Of a stretch of 64,000 nucleotides of DNA, positions 1 through 7,578 are shown piece by piece (the stretch's first letter is position 1; the number at the start of each line of letters is the position of its first letter). The notes beneath the pieces are model-generated. The model searched no databases, was not told the DNA's origin, and saw only the letters and a program-made list of their open reading frames with translations. The position numbers and the translations under genes were made by a program. Source of the stretch: Halolactibacillus sp051746745 (GTDB taxonomy: Bacteria; Bacillota; Bacilli; Bacillales; Amphibacillaceae); assembly GCA_051746745.1 (NCBI GenBank), contig JBNJFJ010000001.1, positions 1 through 64,000 on the forward strand. The letters are read 5' to 3'.

Positions 1-593
1 CGGCGTCCCTTCGTATCAGCATAATAACGAATTCTACCGGCCTCACCACTTAAGACATCATCATACATGTGTTCAATCCCTAATAGACTTTGTTGATCAA
101 TCCCGGTAAAACCTAAGACGTGACTGAGCAATGAACGATACGGATAGGAGCGCTCATAATCGTCCACAAAATAGAGTCCGTCTAATTCCAAACCGATGAG
201 CTTTGTCGAGACATGCGGTGGCAATTTAATGGCTTCTCGCATCTTAACCACAGCGACTTGTTGATTCACTGCTTCTTCAACAACACGTGCATCAAGTTCA
301 AGATCTTGACTTAAAGCCTCGATAACGGCCGCTTCATCAGTAATCTGTCGTGGCACAATAAATAGCGTTTTCACCCGTTTATTCGTCACAATTACACGAC
401 CATAACGGTCGATGATTTCTCCTCTTGGTGCTTCAAGGGTTAAGTCTCTTAACCATAAGTCCTCTCCTTTTTCTAACAGATGCGGATAAGACCATACTTG
501 TAAGTAGACTAACCGACCACAGAGAATAAAAAATAAACATAAAAACAACAAAAAAACAGTGACAATGCGCTTACTCACTCGGAAACGATACAT
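1..593 (-). CDS. spoVD: Sporulation-specific penicillin-binding protein SpoVD, N-terminal part (cut by window edge)
   Basis: The minus strand is open from an ATG at 593 to the window edge, giving 197 residues of a longer protein. Residues about 9-31 form one membrane anchor. The motif RGEIIDRYGR (57-66) opens a class B PBP dimerisation (pedestal) domain; the transpeptidase domain lies outside the window. Family knowledge: SpoVD is a mother-cell transpeptidase that makes spore cortex peptidoglycan. The identification rests on position: a second class B PBP directly downstream of pbpB is spoVD in Bacillus. The 98-base gap from pbpB holds a SigE-like promoter. A weak ribosome site (AGTAGG) precedes the ATG. 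It could be another class B PBP paralogue, but synteny makes that less likely. Confidence 0.85.
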   Translation of the reverse strand, partial: MYRFRVSKRIVTVFLLFLCLFFILCGRLVYLQVWSYPHLLEKGEDLWLRDLTLEAPRGEIIDRYGRVIVTNKRVKTLFIVPRQITDEAAVIEALSQDLELDARVVEEAVNQQVAVVKMREAIKLPPHVSTKLIGLELDGLYFVDDYERSYPYRSLLSHVLGFTGIDQQSLLGIEHMYDDVLSGEAGRIRYYADTKGR

Positions 594-628
594 ACCCAAC
601 CTACTTTCTTGTCTGGAAGATATAGTTT

Positions 629-657
629 ACTGTATGAGTGAAAAGCGTGCATCATGC
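629..657 (-). promoter_or_regulatory. Possible SigE-type promoter of spoVD
   Basis: On the minus strand, GCATGAT (657-651) and CATACAGT (636-629) are separated by 14 bases and lie about 36 bases upstream of the spoVD start. The -10 matches the SigE pattern CATACANT and the -35 matches 5 of 7 positions of KMATATT. In B. subtilis spoVD is SigE-dependent, which agrees. Inference from motif only. Confidence 0.4.
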
Positions 658-691
658 ACTGTTTTTTTAATGTATTGCTACAAGGGTTAGG

Positions 692-2905
692 TTATTCGTT
701 AGTCTCTTCAGCCTCTGTATCCTCTGGTGAGGCTGGATCAAAATCGGTAAAGTCAAATAAAACGTAGTCACCTGTGGCTACCTCGACCCCGGGTTCAATC
801 GACTGTTTTTCTAAATAACCTTGACCCACGATTTCATGATCGAGCTTAAGTAAGTCACTTAACTGAACGACTTCTCGTAATGACCAACCAGATAGATCAG
901 GCATTTTCGGTTGATCGGTCACTAAGATCACATGATCTGTCGATAGAATGGTTTCACTTGATGTTTTATTACTTGCAGTCACCGTCGCACCATCACCGAC
1001 GACTGTGACACGCACCCCTTGACTTGTTAACTGTTCTGACACATCCTCTGTCTTTAATCCAACAGCGACCGGCATCACCAGTTGATTAACGGTTGATGTT
1101 TGGTCTTTATCCGGTTGAATGTTTTGATAATGCAAGGCATTTTCCATCACATGATTAAAGATATAAGATACAGGTTTGGATCCTGACTCAGTGACTTCAA
1201 TTTCGGGTTGTTGAACGGTGACATACATCAGTAATTCTGGGTCTTCACTCGGTGCCATTCCAACAAACGAGAAAATATAATTTTCGCGTCCATATAAATA
1301 ACCAGAAGCCCCGCCTGAAATCTGTGCGGTCCCAGTCTTACCCGCTAATGTATAAGAGGGTAATTCAAAAATGCCATTGGCGGTCCCCGTTTCTTCTGTT
1401 ACAACAGATTCCATCGCTTGTAATACTTCTTTGGCCGTTGCCTCCGATATCGGTTCACCTGCCACTGTCGGTGCATTCTCTTTTACCACTTCACCTGTAT
1501 TAGGATCGGTAATGGACTGAATAATATAAGGAGTCATCATCTGCCCCTCATTCGCAATCGCTGTCGCTGCTTTAACGATTTGAATTGGGGTCGCTGTCGT
1601 CCCTTGACCAAAGGCCGCATTCAGCTGTTCAATCGGGTAACGGTAAACAAGCCGTCCCATCGTCTCACGCGGTAAGTCAACCCCGGTTAATTGATCAAAT
1701 TGAAAAGCTTTTAAGTACTCTAAAAACGTATCGGTACCAATTTTTTCCCAGACCAATTTTGCCATTGCCACGTTTGATGAACGCTGGAAACCTTCCGCGT
1801 ACGTAATCGTCCCCCAATGTTTACGATAATCGGGAACCGGACGGGTAATTTCAGGAATTTTATACGTGCCTGATTGATAAGTTTCGTTCGGGTTATATAC
1901 CCCCTCTTCAATTGCGGAAGCTAATGTGAAGATCTTCATCGTTGAACCTGGTTCAATCGGCGTTGAAACAATATCGTTATACCAGTTGGTCACATTTCCT
2001 AAGTCATTCGGATTGTAACTTGGGCGTGATCCCATCGCCAGTATTTCTCCAGTCTTTGGATTAACCACGGTGGCTGTAATACGTTTCGGATTAAATTCAG
2101 TCTCAACTTGGCTTAACGCATCTTCTAAAATCGTCTGAACTTTTTGATCTAACGTTAGTTCAACATTAAAACCGTCAGCTTTTTCTAAAACTTGAATCTC
2201 TTCATTCAGTAACGGGTCATTGTATCTGTCTTCAAGCATGGTGACAGAACCATCAGTCCCTGTCAAAATGTCGTCCAGTTGAGCTTCAATGCCCGTAATA
2301 CCCTCAATTAATTGATCATCATTTGTTTGAGCTAAGCCAATTACATGCGAAGCAAAGATACCATTAGGATAATAGCGCTTCGCTTCTTCAATAAAATGCA
2401 CCCCTGGTAAGTCAAGCGCATCAATTTGTAATTTTTGTTCCCGCGTTAAATTGGTCCCTTCACGACCAAACTCAACTTGAAACCTGTCATCGGCGATGCC
2501 TTTTTCAATAATTTCCTGCACGTCCGCCGCTTCCATCCCAATGATTGGCGCAAGTTGTTCGGATGTGGTTCTTGGGTCAGCGATATGATTTAATCGCTTT
2601 TCAGGGTCTGGTGAGAAGTCGGCATCAACAATCGCATAGAGGCGGTAGACGTTGATGTCTTGGGCCAAGACCATATCGTTACGGTCATAGATGTAACCGC
2701 GTGTTGCTGGCGTGATTTCTTTTTTTTCACGTTGGTCTCTCGCCCACGCTTCTAAATTAAAGCCATGCACTTCTCCTGTCGCTTGAATGTATAACATCTT
2801 CCCTGTAAGGAGAATAAAGAAACATACCACCACGATGATGACCGGGTGGTATGGTTTGATTTTTGATGATTGCTTCTTTGGTGTTAGTTGTTTTTTCATG
2901 GTCAT
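692..2905 (-). CDS. pbpB: Division transpeptidase, penicillin-binding protein 2B
   Basis: This 737-residue class B PBP cross-links septal peptidoglycan with FtsW in the divisome. A short basic tail and one membrane segment (about 21-41) come first, then the pedestal domain with TRGYIYDRN (68-76). The transpeptidase motifs are all visible: STMK (321-324, nucleophile S321), SSN (376-378) and KTGT (523-526). Two PASTA-like domains fill residues ~600-720, as in B. subtilis PBP2B, and the end is acidic. It starts 4 bases after the ftsL stop, so ftsL and pbpB are co-transcribed. pbpB as opposed to spoVD is decided by order: pbpB follows ftsL and spoVD comes next. Confidence 0.95.
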   Translation of the reverse strand: MTMKKQLTPKKQSSKIKPYHPVIIVVVCFFILLTGKMLYIQATGEVHGFNLEAWARDQREKKEITPATRGYIYDRNDMVLAQDINVYRLYAIVDADFSPDPEKRLNHIADPRTTSEQLAPIIGMEAADVQEIIEKGIADDRFQVEFGREGTNLTREQKLQIDALDLPGVHFIEEAKRYYPNGIFASHVIGLAQTNDDQLIEGITGIEAQLDDILTGTDGSVTMLEDRYNDPLLNEEIQVLEKADGFNVELTLDQKVQTILEDALSQVETEFNPKRITATVVNPKTGEILAMGSRPSYNPNDLGNVTNWYNDIVSTPIEPGSTMKIFTLASAIEEGVYNPNETYQSGTYKIPEITRPVPDYRKHWGTITYAEGFQRSSNVAMAKLVWEKIGTDTFLEYLKAFQFDQLTGVDLPRETMGRLVYRYPIEQLNAAFGQGTTATPIQIVKAATAIANEGQMMTPYIIQSITDPNTGEVVKENAPTVAGEPISEATAKEVLQAMESVVTEETGTANGIFELPSYTLAGKTGTAQISGGASGYLYGRENYIFSFVGMAPSEDPELLMYVTVQQPEIEVTESGSKPVSYIFNHVMENALHYQNIQPDKDQTSTVNQLVMPVAVGLKTEDVSEQLTSQGVRVTVVGDGATVTASNKTSSETILSTDHVILVTDQPKMPDLSGWSLREVVQLSDLLKLDHEIVGQGYLEKQSIEPGVEVATGDYVLFDFTDFDPASPEDTEAEETNE

Positions 2906-2909
2906 CCAC

Positions 2910-3269
2910 TCAATTAACTTTTGTTGCTTGTTTCACTTTAGTATTTTGTATATCCAACCCATGTTCTTTTGCGACAGCTAATATACGTTCTGGATTAGAT
3001 AATTCCATTTTTTGATACGCTAAATTTTCATTGGTGCTTTGTTGTTCAGTCATCTCTGTTTTGATTGATTCAATGTTTCGATTAATCCCGTCAATTTCTG
3101 CGCTCATATGAATCACAAAAAAGAGAGCGAGGCAAAACCCTAACGCATATAGACCCATCAATATGTATTCACCTGGTGTAAATCGTTTGGATCTAACGAC
3201 AACTTTAACTTGCTTCGATTGTTTTTTTTGTGGTATTTGTTGATGTACATAGGCTCTTTCTAGGCTCAT
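2910..3269 (-). CDS. ftsL: Cell division protein FtsL
   Basis: This 119-residue bitopic protein has a basic cytoplasmic N-terminus (~1-45), one membrane helix (about 49-70) and an extracellular coiled coil (about 72-115), which is the FtsL plan. FtsL partners DivIC/FtsB and DivIB/FtsQ and couples the early ring to PBP2B and FtsW. FtsL sequences diverge quickly, so the call relies on topology and position. Its start overlaps the rsmH stop by 4 bases and its stop is 4 bases before pbpB, the standard rsmH-ftsL-pbpB arrangement. Confidence 0.92.
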   Translation of the reverse strand: MSLERAYVHQQIPQKKQSKQVKVVVRSKRFTPGEYILMGLYALGFCLALFFVIHMSAEIDGINRNIESIKTEMTEQQSTNENLAYQKMELSNPERILAVAKEHGLDIQNTKVKQATKVN

Positions 3270-4243
3270 CCTTCATCCCGTCCTTTGTTATAAAAGAATT
3301 GTTCATCCCACGTTTTTACTTTTTCAACAATACGTAATTTAGCTGATCGCGCCCGTCTGTTATCAGATAATTCTGTCTCATCCGCGACGATAGGTTTCCT
3401 TGTCACCATTTTAAACGGTGGTTGGCTTCCTTCAGGAACGACTGGCATGTTTCTAGGAAGTGGCGGTGTGGTGCTCCATTTTTTAAAGGCTTGCTTACAG
3501 ATGCGGTCTTCTAAAGAGTGGAAAGTAATAACAGCCACCCTTCCCCCGATACTGGTTAATTCAGCAGCCTGGTGTAGCACATCGTAAAAAGCCTCTAACT
3601 CATCATTTACTGCAATTCGAATCGCTTGGAAAATCCGTTTCGCCGGATGACCACCTTTTCGTCTGGCGCGGTGCGGAATGGCTTCCTTAATCACATCGAC
3701 AAGTTCATCCGTCGTTTTAATCGGCTCAATTTCACGTCGTCTTTCAATCGCACGCGCCACTTGTTTTGAGAATTTCTCTTCACCGTAACGGAAAAATATC
3801 TTAACTAAATCATGATAGTCCCATTCATTGACAACATGATAGGCGCTTAATGCTTGTGTTTGATCCATCCGCATGTCAAGCGGCGCATCTTGATGGTAGC
3901 TAAAGCCACGTTCACCGTGGTCGAGTTGTGGTGATGAGACACCTAAGTCAAATAAAAAACCATCAACCGATTGGATATTACGTGATACAAGTTCTTGTTT
4001 CATATGTCTAAAATTTGAATGAATAAAGATAATATTTGCTTCATATTGCCTTAATCGTTCTTTAGCTGCGGATAAGGCTTCTAAATCTTGATCAAAACAA
4101 ATCAGTTTACCTGTCGTTAATTGTTTGACGATTTGAAGTGAATGTCCGCCAGCACCGAGTGTCCCGTCTACGTATGTTCCTTCCGGGTTAATATTAAGAC
4201 CATCAATCGTTTCTTTCATTAATACGCTTTCATGTTCGAACAT
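3266..4243 (-). CDS. rsmH: 16S rRNA (cytosine-1402-N4)-methyltransferase RsmH
   Basis: This 325-residue S-adenosylmethionine-dependent enzyme N4-methylates C1402 in the decoding centre of 16S rRNA. The SAM-binding motif DGTLGAGGHS is at 26-35. Other RsmH signatures visible are FDLGVSSPQLD, the HPAKRIFQAIRIAVN stretch and ITFHSLEDRI near the C-terminus. The length is typical. It follows mraZ (48-base gap) and overlaps ftsL by 4 bases, the dcw cluster order seen across Firmicutes. Confidence 0.96.
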   Translation of the reverse strand: MFEHESVLMKETIDGLNINPEGTYVDGTLGAGGHSLQIVKQLTTGKLICFDQDLEALSAAKERLRQYEANIIFIHSNFRHMKQELVSRNIQSVDGFLFDLGVSSPQLDHGERGFSYHQDAPLDMRMDQTQALSAYHVVNEWDYHDLVKIFFRYGEEKFSKQVARAIERRREIEPIKTTDELVDVIKEAIPHRARRKGGHPAKRIFQAIRIAVNDELEAFYDVLHQAAELTSIGGRVAVITFHSLEDRICKQAFKKWSTTPPLPRNMPVVPEGSQPPFKMVTRKPIVADETELSDNRRARSAKLRIVEKVKTWDEQFFYNKGRDEG

Positions 4244-4291
4244 TTGCTTTCACCTCATTTATATCATTTATCTTATATTTAGTAGTCAATT

Positions 4292-4723
4292 TTACAAATC
4301 AAAGTCCATCATATTTTCAGCAATCTCTGAGAACGTATCTGCGGAAGCTTCCATGTAGCTTTCCCACGCTGCTTCTGCCCAAATCTCAATCCGATTCGAG
4401 ACACCCACAACCGCACAGGCTTTTTCTATACCAGCGTACTCGGTTAATGTGTGTGGTAAATTGATTCGGCCTTGTTTATCCACTTCACACTCTGTCGCAC
4501 CAGAGAAAAAGAAGCGACTAAACGCACGGGCATCTTTTTTAGTTAACGGAAGTTTTTTAATCTTCTCCTCTAAGATGTGCCATTCTGTTTCAGGATATAC
4601 AAATAAACATTGATCTAACCCACGTGTGACGACAAAGCGTTCACCGAGATCGTCACGAAATTTAGCCGGCATAATTAACCGACCTTTCGTATCAATATTA
4701 TGTTTGTATTCACCCATAAACAT
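4292..4723 (-). CDS. mraZ: Transcriptional regulator MraZ
   Basis: MraZ is an AbrB-fold DNA-binding protein that represses the division and wall cluster it heads. The product has 143 residues, the family length, when started at the ATG at 4723 (MFMGEYKHNIDTKGR). A longer frame opening at 4756 would put the start too close to the ribosome site AAGGTGGG. Two SpoVT/AbrB-like repeats are visible: DTKGRLIMPAKFR near the start and DKQGRINLPHTL in the middle. The leader carries evenly spaced GTGG boxes, so self-regulation is likely. Confidence 0.95.
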   Translation of the reverse strand: MFMGEYKHNIDTKGRLIMPAKFRDDLGERFVVTRGLDQCLFVYPETEWHILEEKIKKLPLTKKDARAFSRFFFSGATECEVDKQGRINLPHTLTEYAGIEKACAVVGVSNRIEIWAEAAWESYMEASADTFSEIAENMMDFDL

Positions 4724-4732
4724 AATCATCGC

Positions 4733-4776
4733 CCACCTTTTCTTATAGTCTACCACATCCCCCCACTTCTCACCAC
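4733..4776 (-). promoter_or_regulatory. Putative MraZ operator: GTGG boxes in 10-base phase
   Basis: On the minus strand, GTGG occurs at 4776-4773, 4766-4763 and 4756-4753, exactly 10 bases apart. A fourth copy at 4736-4733 keeps the same phase after one skipped turn and lies inside the ribosome-binding site. MraZ is known in other bacteria to bind short G-rich direct repeats spaced about one helical turn in front of mraZ. Assignment to MraZ is inference from position and spacing. Confidence 0.6.
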
Positions 4777-5027
4777 ATATTTTTGGGATACGATTAGAAA
4801 AATTGGTAAATAGTACATATGTTCGCCTTTTATCATTTACAGAAGCGTTTTACATTGGAAATACATTTATTTTTAGGAAGCGATGAACATCCCTTCCCCT
4901 TGTTTACCCCTGATTTCACCATTGATTCAACGCCTCACTTGAAGCATCCACATAACTGAATAATGAAAATTAAAAAAACATCCCCACCGAATAAACGGAA
5001 GAGATGAATTAAAAACATGCTGAAAAA

Positions 5028-5411
5028 TCAGGCGCCTTGTATAGTCAAAATGATACTTAATGTGACGAGCACGATATAACTGATCACACCTATCAGCCAT
5101 AATGAGCGTAAATACAATTTTGTGAGTCGTTTAATTAACACATCACCGACTAACTTCCACTGCGTGATTAAAAAGATAATAAATAAGGTGAGTAGGCCGA
5201 TGACGATGAGCCAGCCGTATGAAAAATTAAACATATGATTTAAAATAACGAGGTTTGCTAGGATAAAAACCAAACTAGATACTTCTACACTCAGATGAAA
5301 GGCGCGCTTTTTATGTTGATACAACCATTTAAATATGTAATAAAACACAATCATAAAAATCGGTGGGAACGTAATAAAGATGGCAACAATATTTGATACA
5401 AATGTCGTCAT
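5028..5411 (-). CDS. DUF3397-type four-helix membrane protein
   Basis: This small hydrophobic protein of 127 residues has four predicted membrane helices (about 5-28, 38-62, 64-86 and 101-125) with basic loops. It resembles the DUF3397 proteins of Bacillaceae, which often sit between panE and the division cluster; no function is known. Its start overlaps the end of panE by 4 bases, so both are on one mRNA. After its stop there is a 304-base gap to mraZ in which no gene was seen. In B. subtilis bshC occupies that place. The family assignment is from topology and context. Confidence 0.65.
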   Translation of the reverse strand: MTTFVSNIVAIFITFPPIFMIVFYYIFKWLYQHKKRAFHLSVEVSSLVFILANLVILNHMFNFSYGWLIVIGLLTLFIIFLITQWKLVGDVLIKRLTKLYLRSLWLIGVISYIVLVTLSIILTIQGA

Positions 5412-6271
5412 GTATAATCATCCTCTCTTTTTTTAATGGATTGATAATAATGTGCCAGTAACGGATCATATTGAATCGACAACAAGTAACCTAGAATGGC
5501 CTCATTTTCTGTCGGACGCTGGTTCAAAAGATCAGCTAACATTGATGACCGATTACTTTTCGTTAATTGAATCACGCGTTTCAATGTATTATACGCTGCT
5601 TCTTTATCTAAATTTAAGATTTGACAGACACGTGTTAATAACCTTTTTACAGAATCATGGTAGGGCTCGCTTAATAATTCTCCGTTCGTTACTTCGTAAT
5701 AGGCGGTTAACGGATTGATCACCGCATTGATCATTAATTTAATATGTAAAATTGGGTAGGCATCTTCTGAGACAACAGGATGTAATGCCGAAAGACACTC
5801 ACGTAACTTGCGACCATCAGCTTGCCAACCAAAGTTCTTTTGAAGAGGAGCTAACGTTATTTGACCAATACCCGCGTGACTCACTCTGTCAGCGGCGAGT
5901 GTTTTGGCCCCGTGGGTCACAGCACCGATCCAGTTGCGACTATGAATGAAATGTGTCTGAATCACTTCAAGATGACTCATCCCATTTTGCATGAACACAA
6001 ATAATCCTGACTGTTGTTTTAACACTGGGACAAGTGATGCTATATGATAGCTTTTTACTGCAACGAAAGTGACTTCATGATGTTTATATGCATCAATCGG
6101 TAACACACGCGGGTATGTACGCTGATGATACTTGTCATTGATTATACCTGAAAGTGCTAAAGCATCTGCGGTTTCTTTTGACCGTGTGTACAGCGTAACG
6201 GTATGGTTTTGAGTTATATAGGAAGCACATAGTAGTCCGATCGCACCGGCACCAATAATCGCGACATCCAT
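5408..6271 (-). CDS. panE: 2-dehydropantoate 2-reductase (YlbQ/PanE family)
   Basis: This enzyme reduces ketopantoate to pantoate with NADPH in pantothenate/CoA synthesis. The start at 6271 gives 287 residues beginning MDVAIIGAGAIG, with the Rossmann glycine motif at the very N-terminus and a GAGGTG ribosome site 7 bases upstream; a frame extended to 6295 would bury that site. VAVKSYH carries the expected catalytic lysine, and NAVINPLTA with the following glutamates is the substrate-binding helix of the family. It is co-transcribed with the DUF3397 gene. The upstream region is disturbed by an assembly join at 6285-6582. Some family members are orphan reductases, so substrate specificity is inferred. 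Confidence 0.82.
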   Translation of the reverse strand: MDVAIIGAGAIGLLCASYITQNHTVTLYTRSKETADALALSGIINDKYHQRTYPRVLPIDAYKHHEVTFVAVKSYHIASLVPVLKQQSGLFVFMQNGMSHLEVIQTHFIHSRNWIGAVTHGAKTLAADRVSHAGIGQITLAPLQKNFGWQADGRKLRECLSALHPVVSEDAYPILHIKLMINAVINPLTAYYEVTNGELLSEPYHDSVKRLLTRVCQILNLDKEAAYNTLKRVIQLTKSNRSSMLADLLNQRPTENEAILGYLLSIQYDPLLAHYYQSIKKREDDYT

Positions 6272-6284
6272 CTTTAGACACCTC

Positions 6285-6582
6285 ACTTTCGTCATATGTC
6301 GACATTACCAATATAGCTTACAGCTATGCATCAGTCAAAGACTTTTTTAACACGCTTTCACTATTTCTAAACGCAGGTGACTCNNNNNNNNNNNNNNNNN
6401 NNNNNNNNNNNNNNNNNNNNNNNNNNNNNNNNNNNNNNNNNNNNNNNNNNNNNNNNNNNNNNNNNNNNNNNNNNNNNNNNNNNACTTTCGTCATATGTCG
6501 ACATTACCAATATAGCTTACAGCTATGCATCAGTCAAAGACTTTTTTAACACGCTTTCACTATTTCTAAACGCAGGTGACTC
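6285..6582. other. Assembly join: 100 N flanked by identical 99-base ends
   Basis: Positions 6384-6483 are N. The 99 bases before the run (6285-6383) are identical to the 99 bases after it (6484-6582). This is what is left when two contigs that overlap by a fixed assembly length are joined with a spacer without merging. The true locus most likely has one copy and is 199 bases shorter. The same pattern occurs at 50080-50377. Confidence 0.9.
6310..6338 (-). promoter_or_regulatory. Probable SigA promoter of panE, spacer contains a palindrome
   Basis: On the minus strand, TTGACT (6338-6333) and TATATT (6315-6310) are 17 bases apart, 39 bases upstream of the panE start. The spacer contains ATAGCT-N3-AGCTAT (6313-6327), a perfect 6-base inverted repeat that could be an operator. 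The same sequence occurs again at 6509-6537, but that copy belongs to the duplicated assembly join. Confidence 0.6.
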
Positions 6583-6618
6583 CCCACACCCAAATATTAC
6601 AAGCGGATAAAAGTAAAT

Positions 6619-6650
6619 AAAAAATACTAGCCTAAGAGGCTAGTATTTTA
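6619..6650 (-). terminator. Terminator after rpmF
   Basis: A perfect 12-base inverted repeat (6621-6632 and 6638-6649, 5-base loop) lies 11 bases past the rpmF stop. It is followed on the minus strand by a T-rich run. Confidence 0.85.
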
Positions 6651-6660
6651 AGTGTAGTTA

Positions 6661-6834
6661 TTATGCTTCAACTACTTGCTTACCATCGTAATGTCCACAT
6701 GCGCGACAAACATGGTGAGGTTTTGTAAGCTCACCACAATTTGAGCAAGCTACCATACCTGGTACATGTAATTTTTTATGTGTACGACGTTGATTCTTTA
6801 CTTTCTTAGACGTTTTTCTTTTTGGTACTGCCAT
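6661..6834 (-). CDS. rpmF: 50S ribosomal protein L32
   Basis: This 57-residue protein starts MAVPKRKTSK, the L32 signature, and ends in a zinc ribbon made by two CxxC pairs (CSNC and CRAC), so this is the zinc-binding form. It is a structural protein of the large ribosomal subunit near the exit tunnel. It follows ylbN by 71 bases on the same strand, a linkage conserved in most bacteria, and is closed by a strong terminator. The gene is short and easily missed. Confidence 0.97.
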   Translation of the reverse strand: MAVPKRKTSKKVKNQRRTHKKLHVPGMVACSNCGELTKPHHVCRACGHYDGKQVVEA

Positions 6835-6905
6835 GTCTTACACCTCCTTCACTTCCGAAACGAAAACCTTTATACATAAGGCAAAACGTGAGTGAGCACG
6901 TGCCC

Positions 6906-7427
6906 TTATTGATTTTCATTTTTATCATCAGTTAATAATGATTGTAGTTTGGATAAGCGTGGGTCGATTTTCTCTTCCTGCTCATCTTCATCAACAACAG
7001 CCCAACCATCACCTGCTGTTAATGCATGTTTCTCGATAGTTTCCTCATCCGCATAAACACGGAAAGGAATCTCCAATAATACATTTTCCTTTATAAAAGG
7101 TGTTAAGTCAAGTAATTCTCCTTTAATCGGATGAATTTCTGACTCATCTTCTTCGGTATAAAATGGATCAATCGAAAACACTTCAATTGTGTTAATTTCA
7201 AAAGGATACGGCACATCCGCAAGTGAACGCGCACATGGGAGTACCATCAAGCCTTTAATATGAAGATTAACGGTAATTGTTTTATTTTGAACTGATGCCT
7301 CACCTGATACCTCAACCGATCCAATCTGTCTGATATCATTGTCTAATGATTCAAGTTCAGAAAGGTCTGTTTCTCCTTCAAACGTATAAGGCGTTTGTTG
7401 AAGGATTTTTTGAATCGATATTTTCAT
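6906..7427 (-). CDS. ylbN: YlbN / YceD family (DUF177) protein
   Basis: The product is a 173-residue DUF177 protein. Family members are linked to accumulation of 23S rRNA and are almost always next to rpmF, as here. The start chosen is the ATG at 7427 (MKISIQKIL) with GAGGTG six bases upstream. A frame extended to 7610 would run into the divergent tmcAL gene. The conserved core is visible around LMVLPCARSLADVPYPFE, including the cysteine typical of the family. The C-terminus is acidic (DEDEQEEKIDPRLSKLQ), also typical. The biochemical role is unproven. Confidence 0.88.
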   Translation of the reverse strand: MKISIQKILQQTPYTFEGETDLSELESLDNDIRQIGSVEVSGEASVQNKTITVNLHIKGLMVLPCARSLADVPYPFEINTIEVFSIDPFYTEEDESEIHPIKGELLDLTPFIKENVLLEIPFRVYADEETIEKHALTAGDGWAVVDEDEQEEKIDPRLSKLQSLLTDDKNENQ

Positions 7428-7578
7428 ATTCATCACCTCAGAAAGCACAAGCTTTATTTTAAAAGCAAATGCGGTATTTGTCAATATTTTTTCTTTACAC
7501 CCACCATCTTTTTTGAAAAATGGTTGAATGACACCTTGGAGCTTGTGATACAATACCGTTAAAGAAAGGGGTTTTTTT

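Noticed and set aside
6285..6582. A 99-base direct repeat as a possible attachment site or mobile element end
   Set aside because: The repeat flanks a run of exactly 100 N, and the same length recurs at the second N run, which points to assembly.
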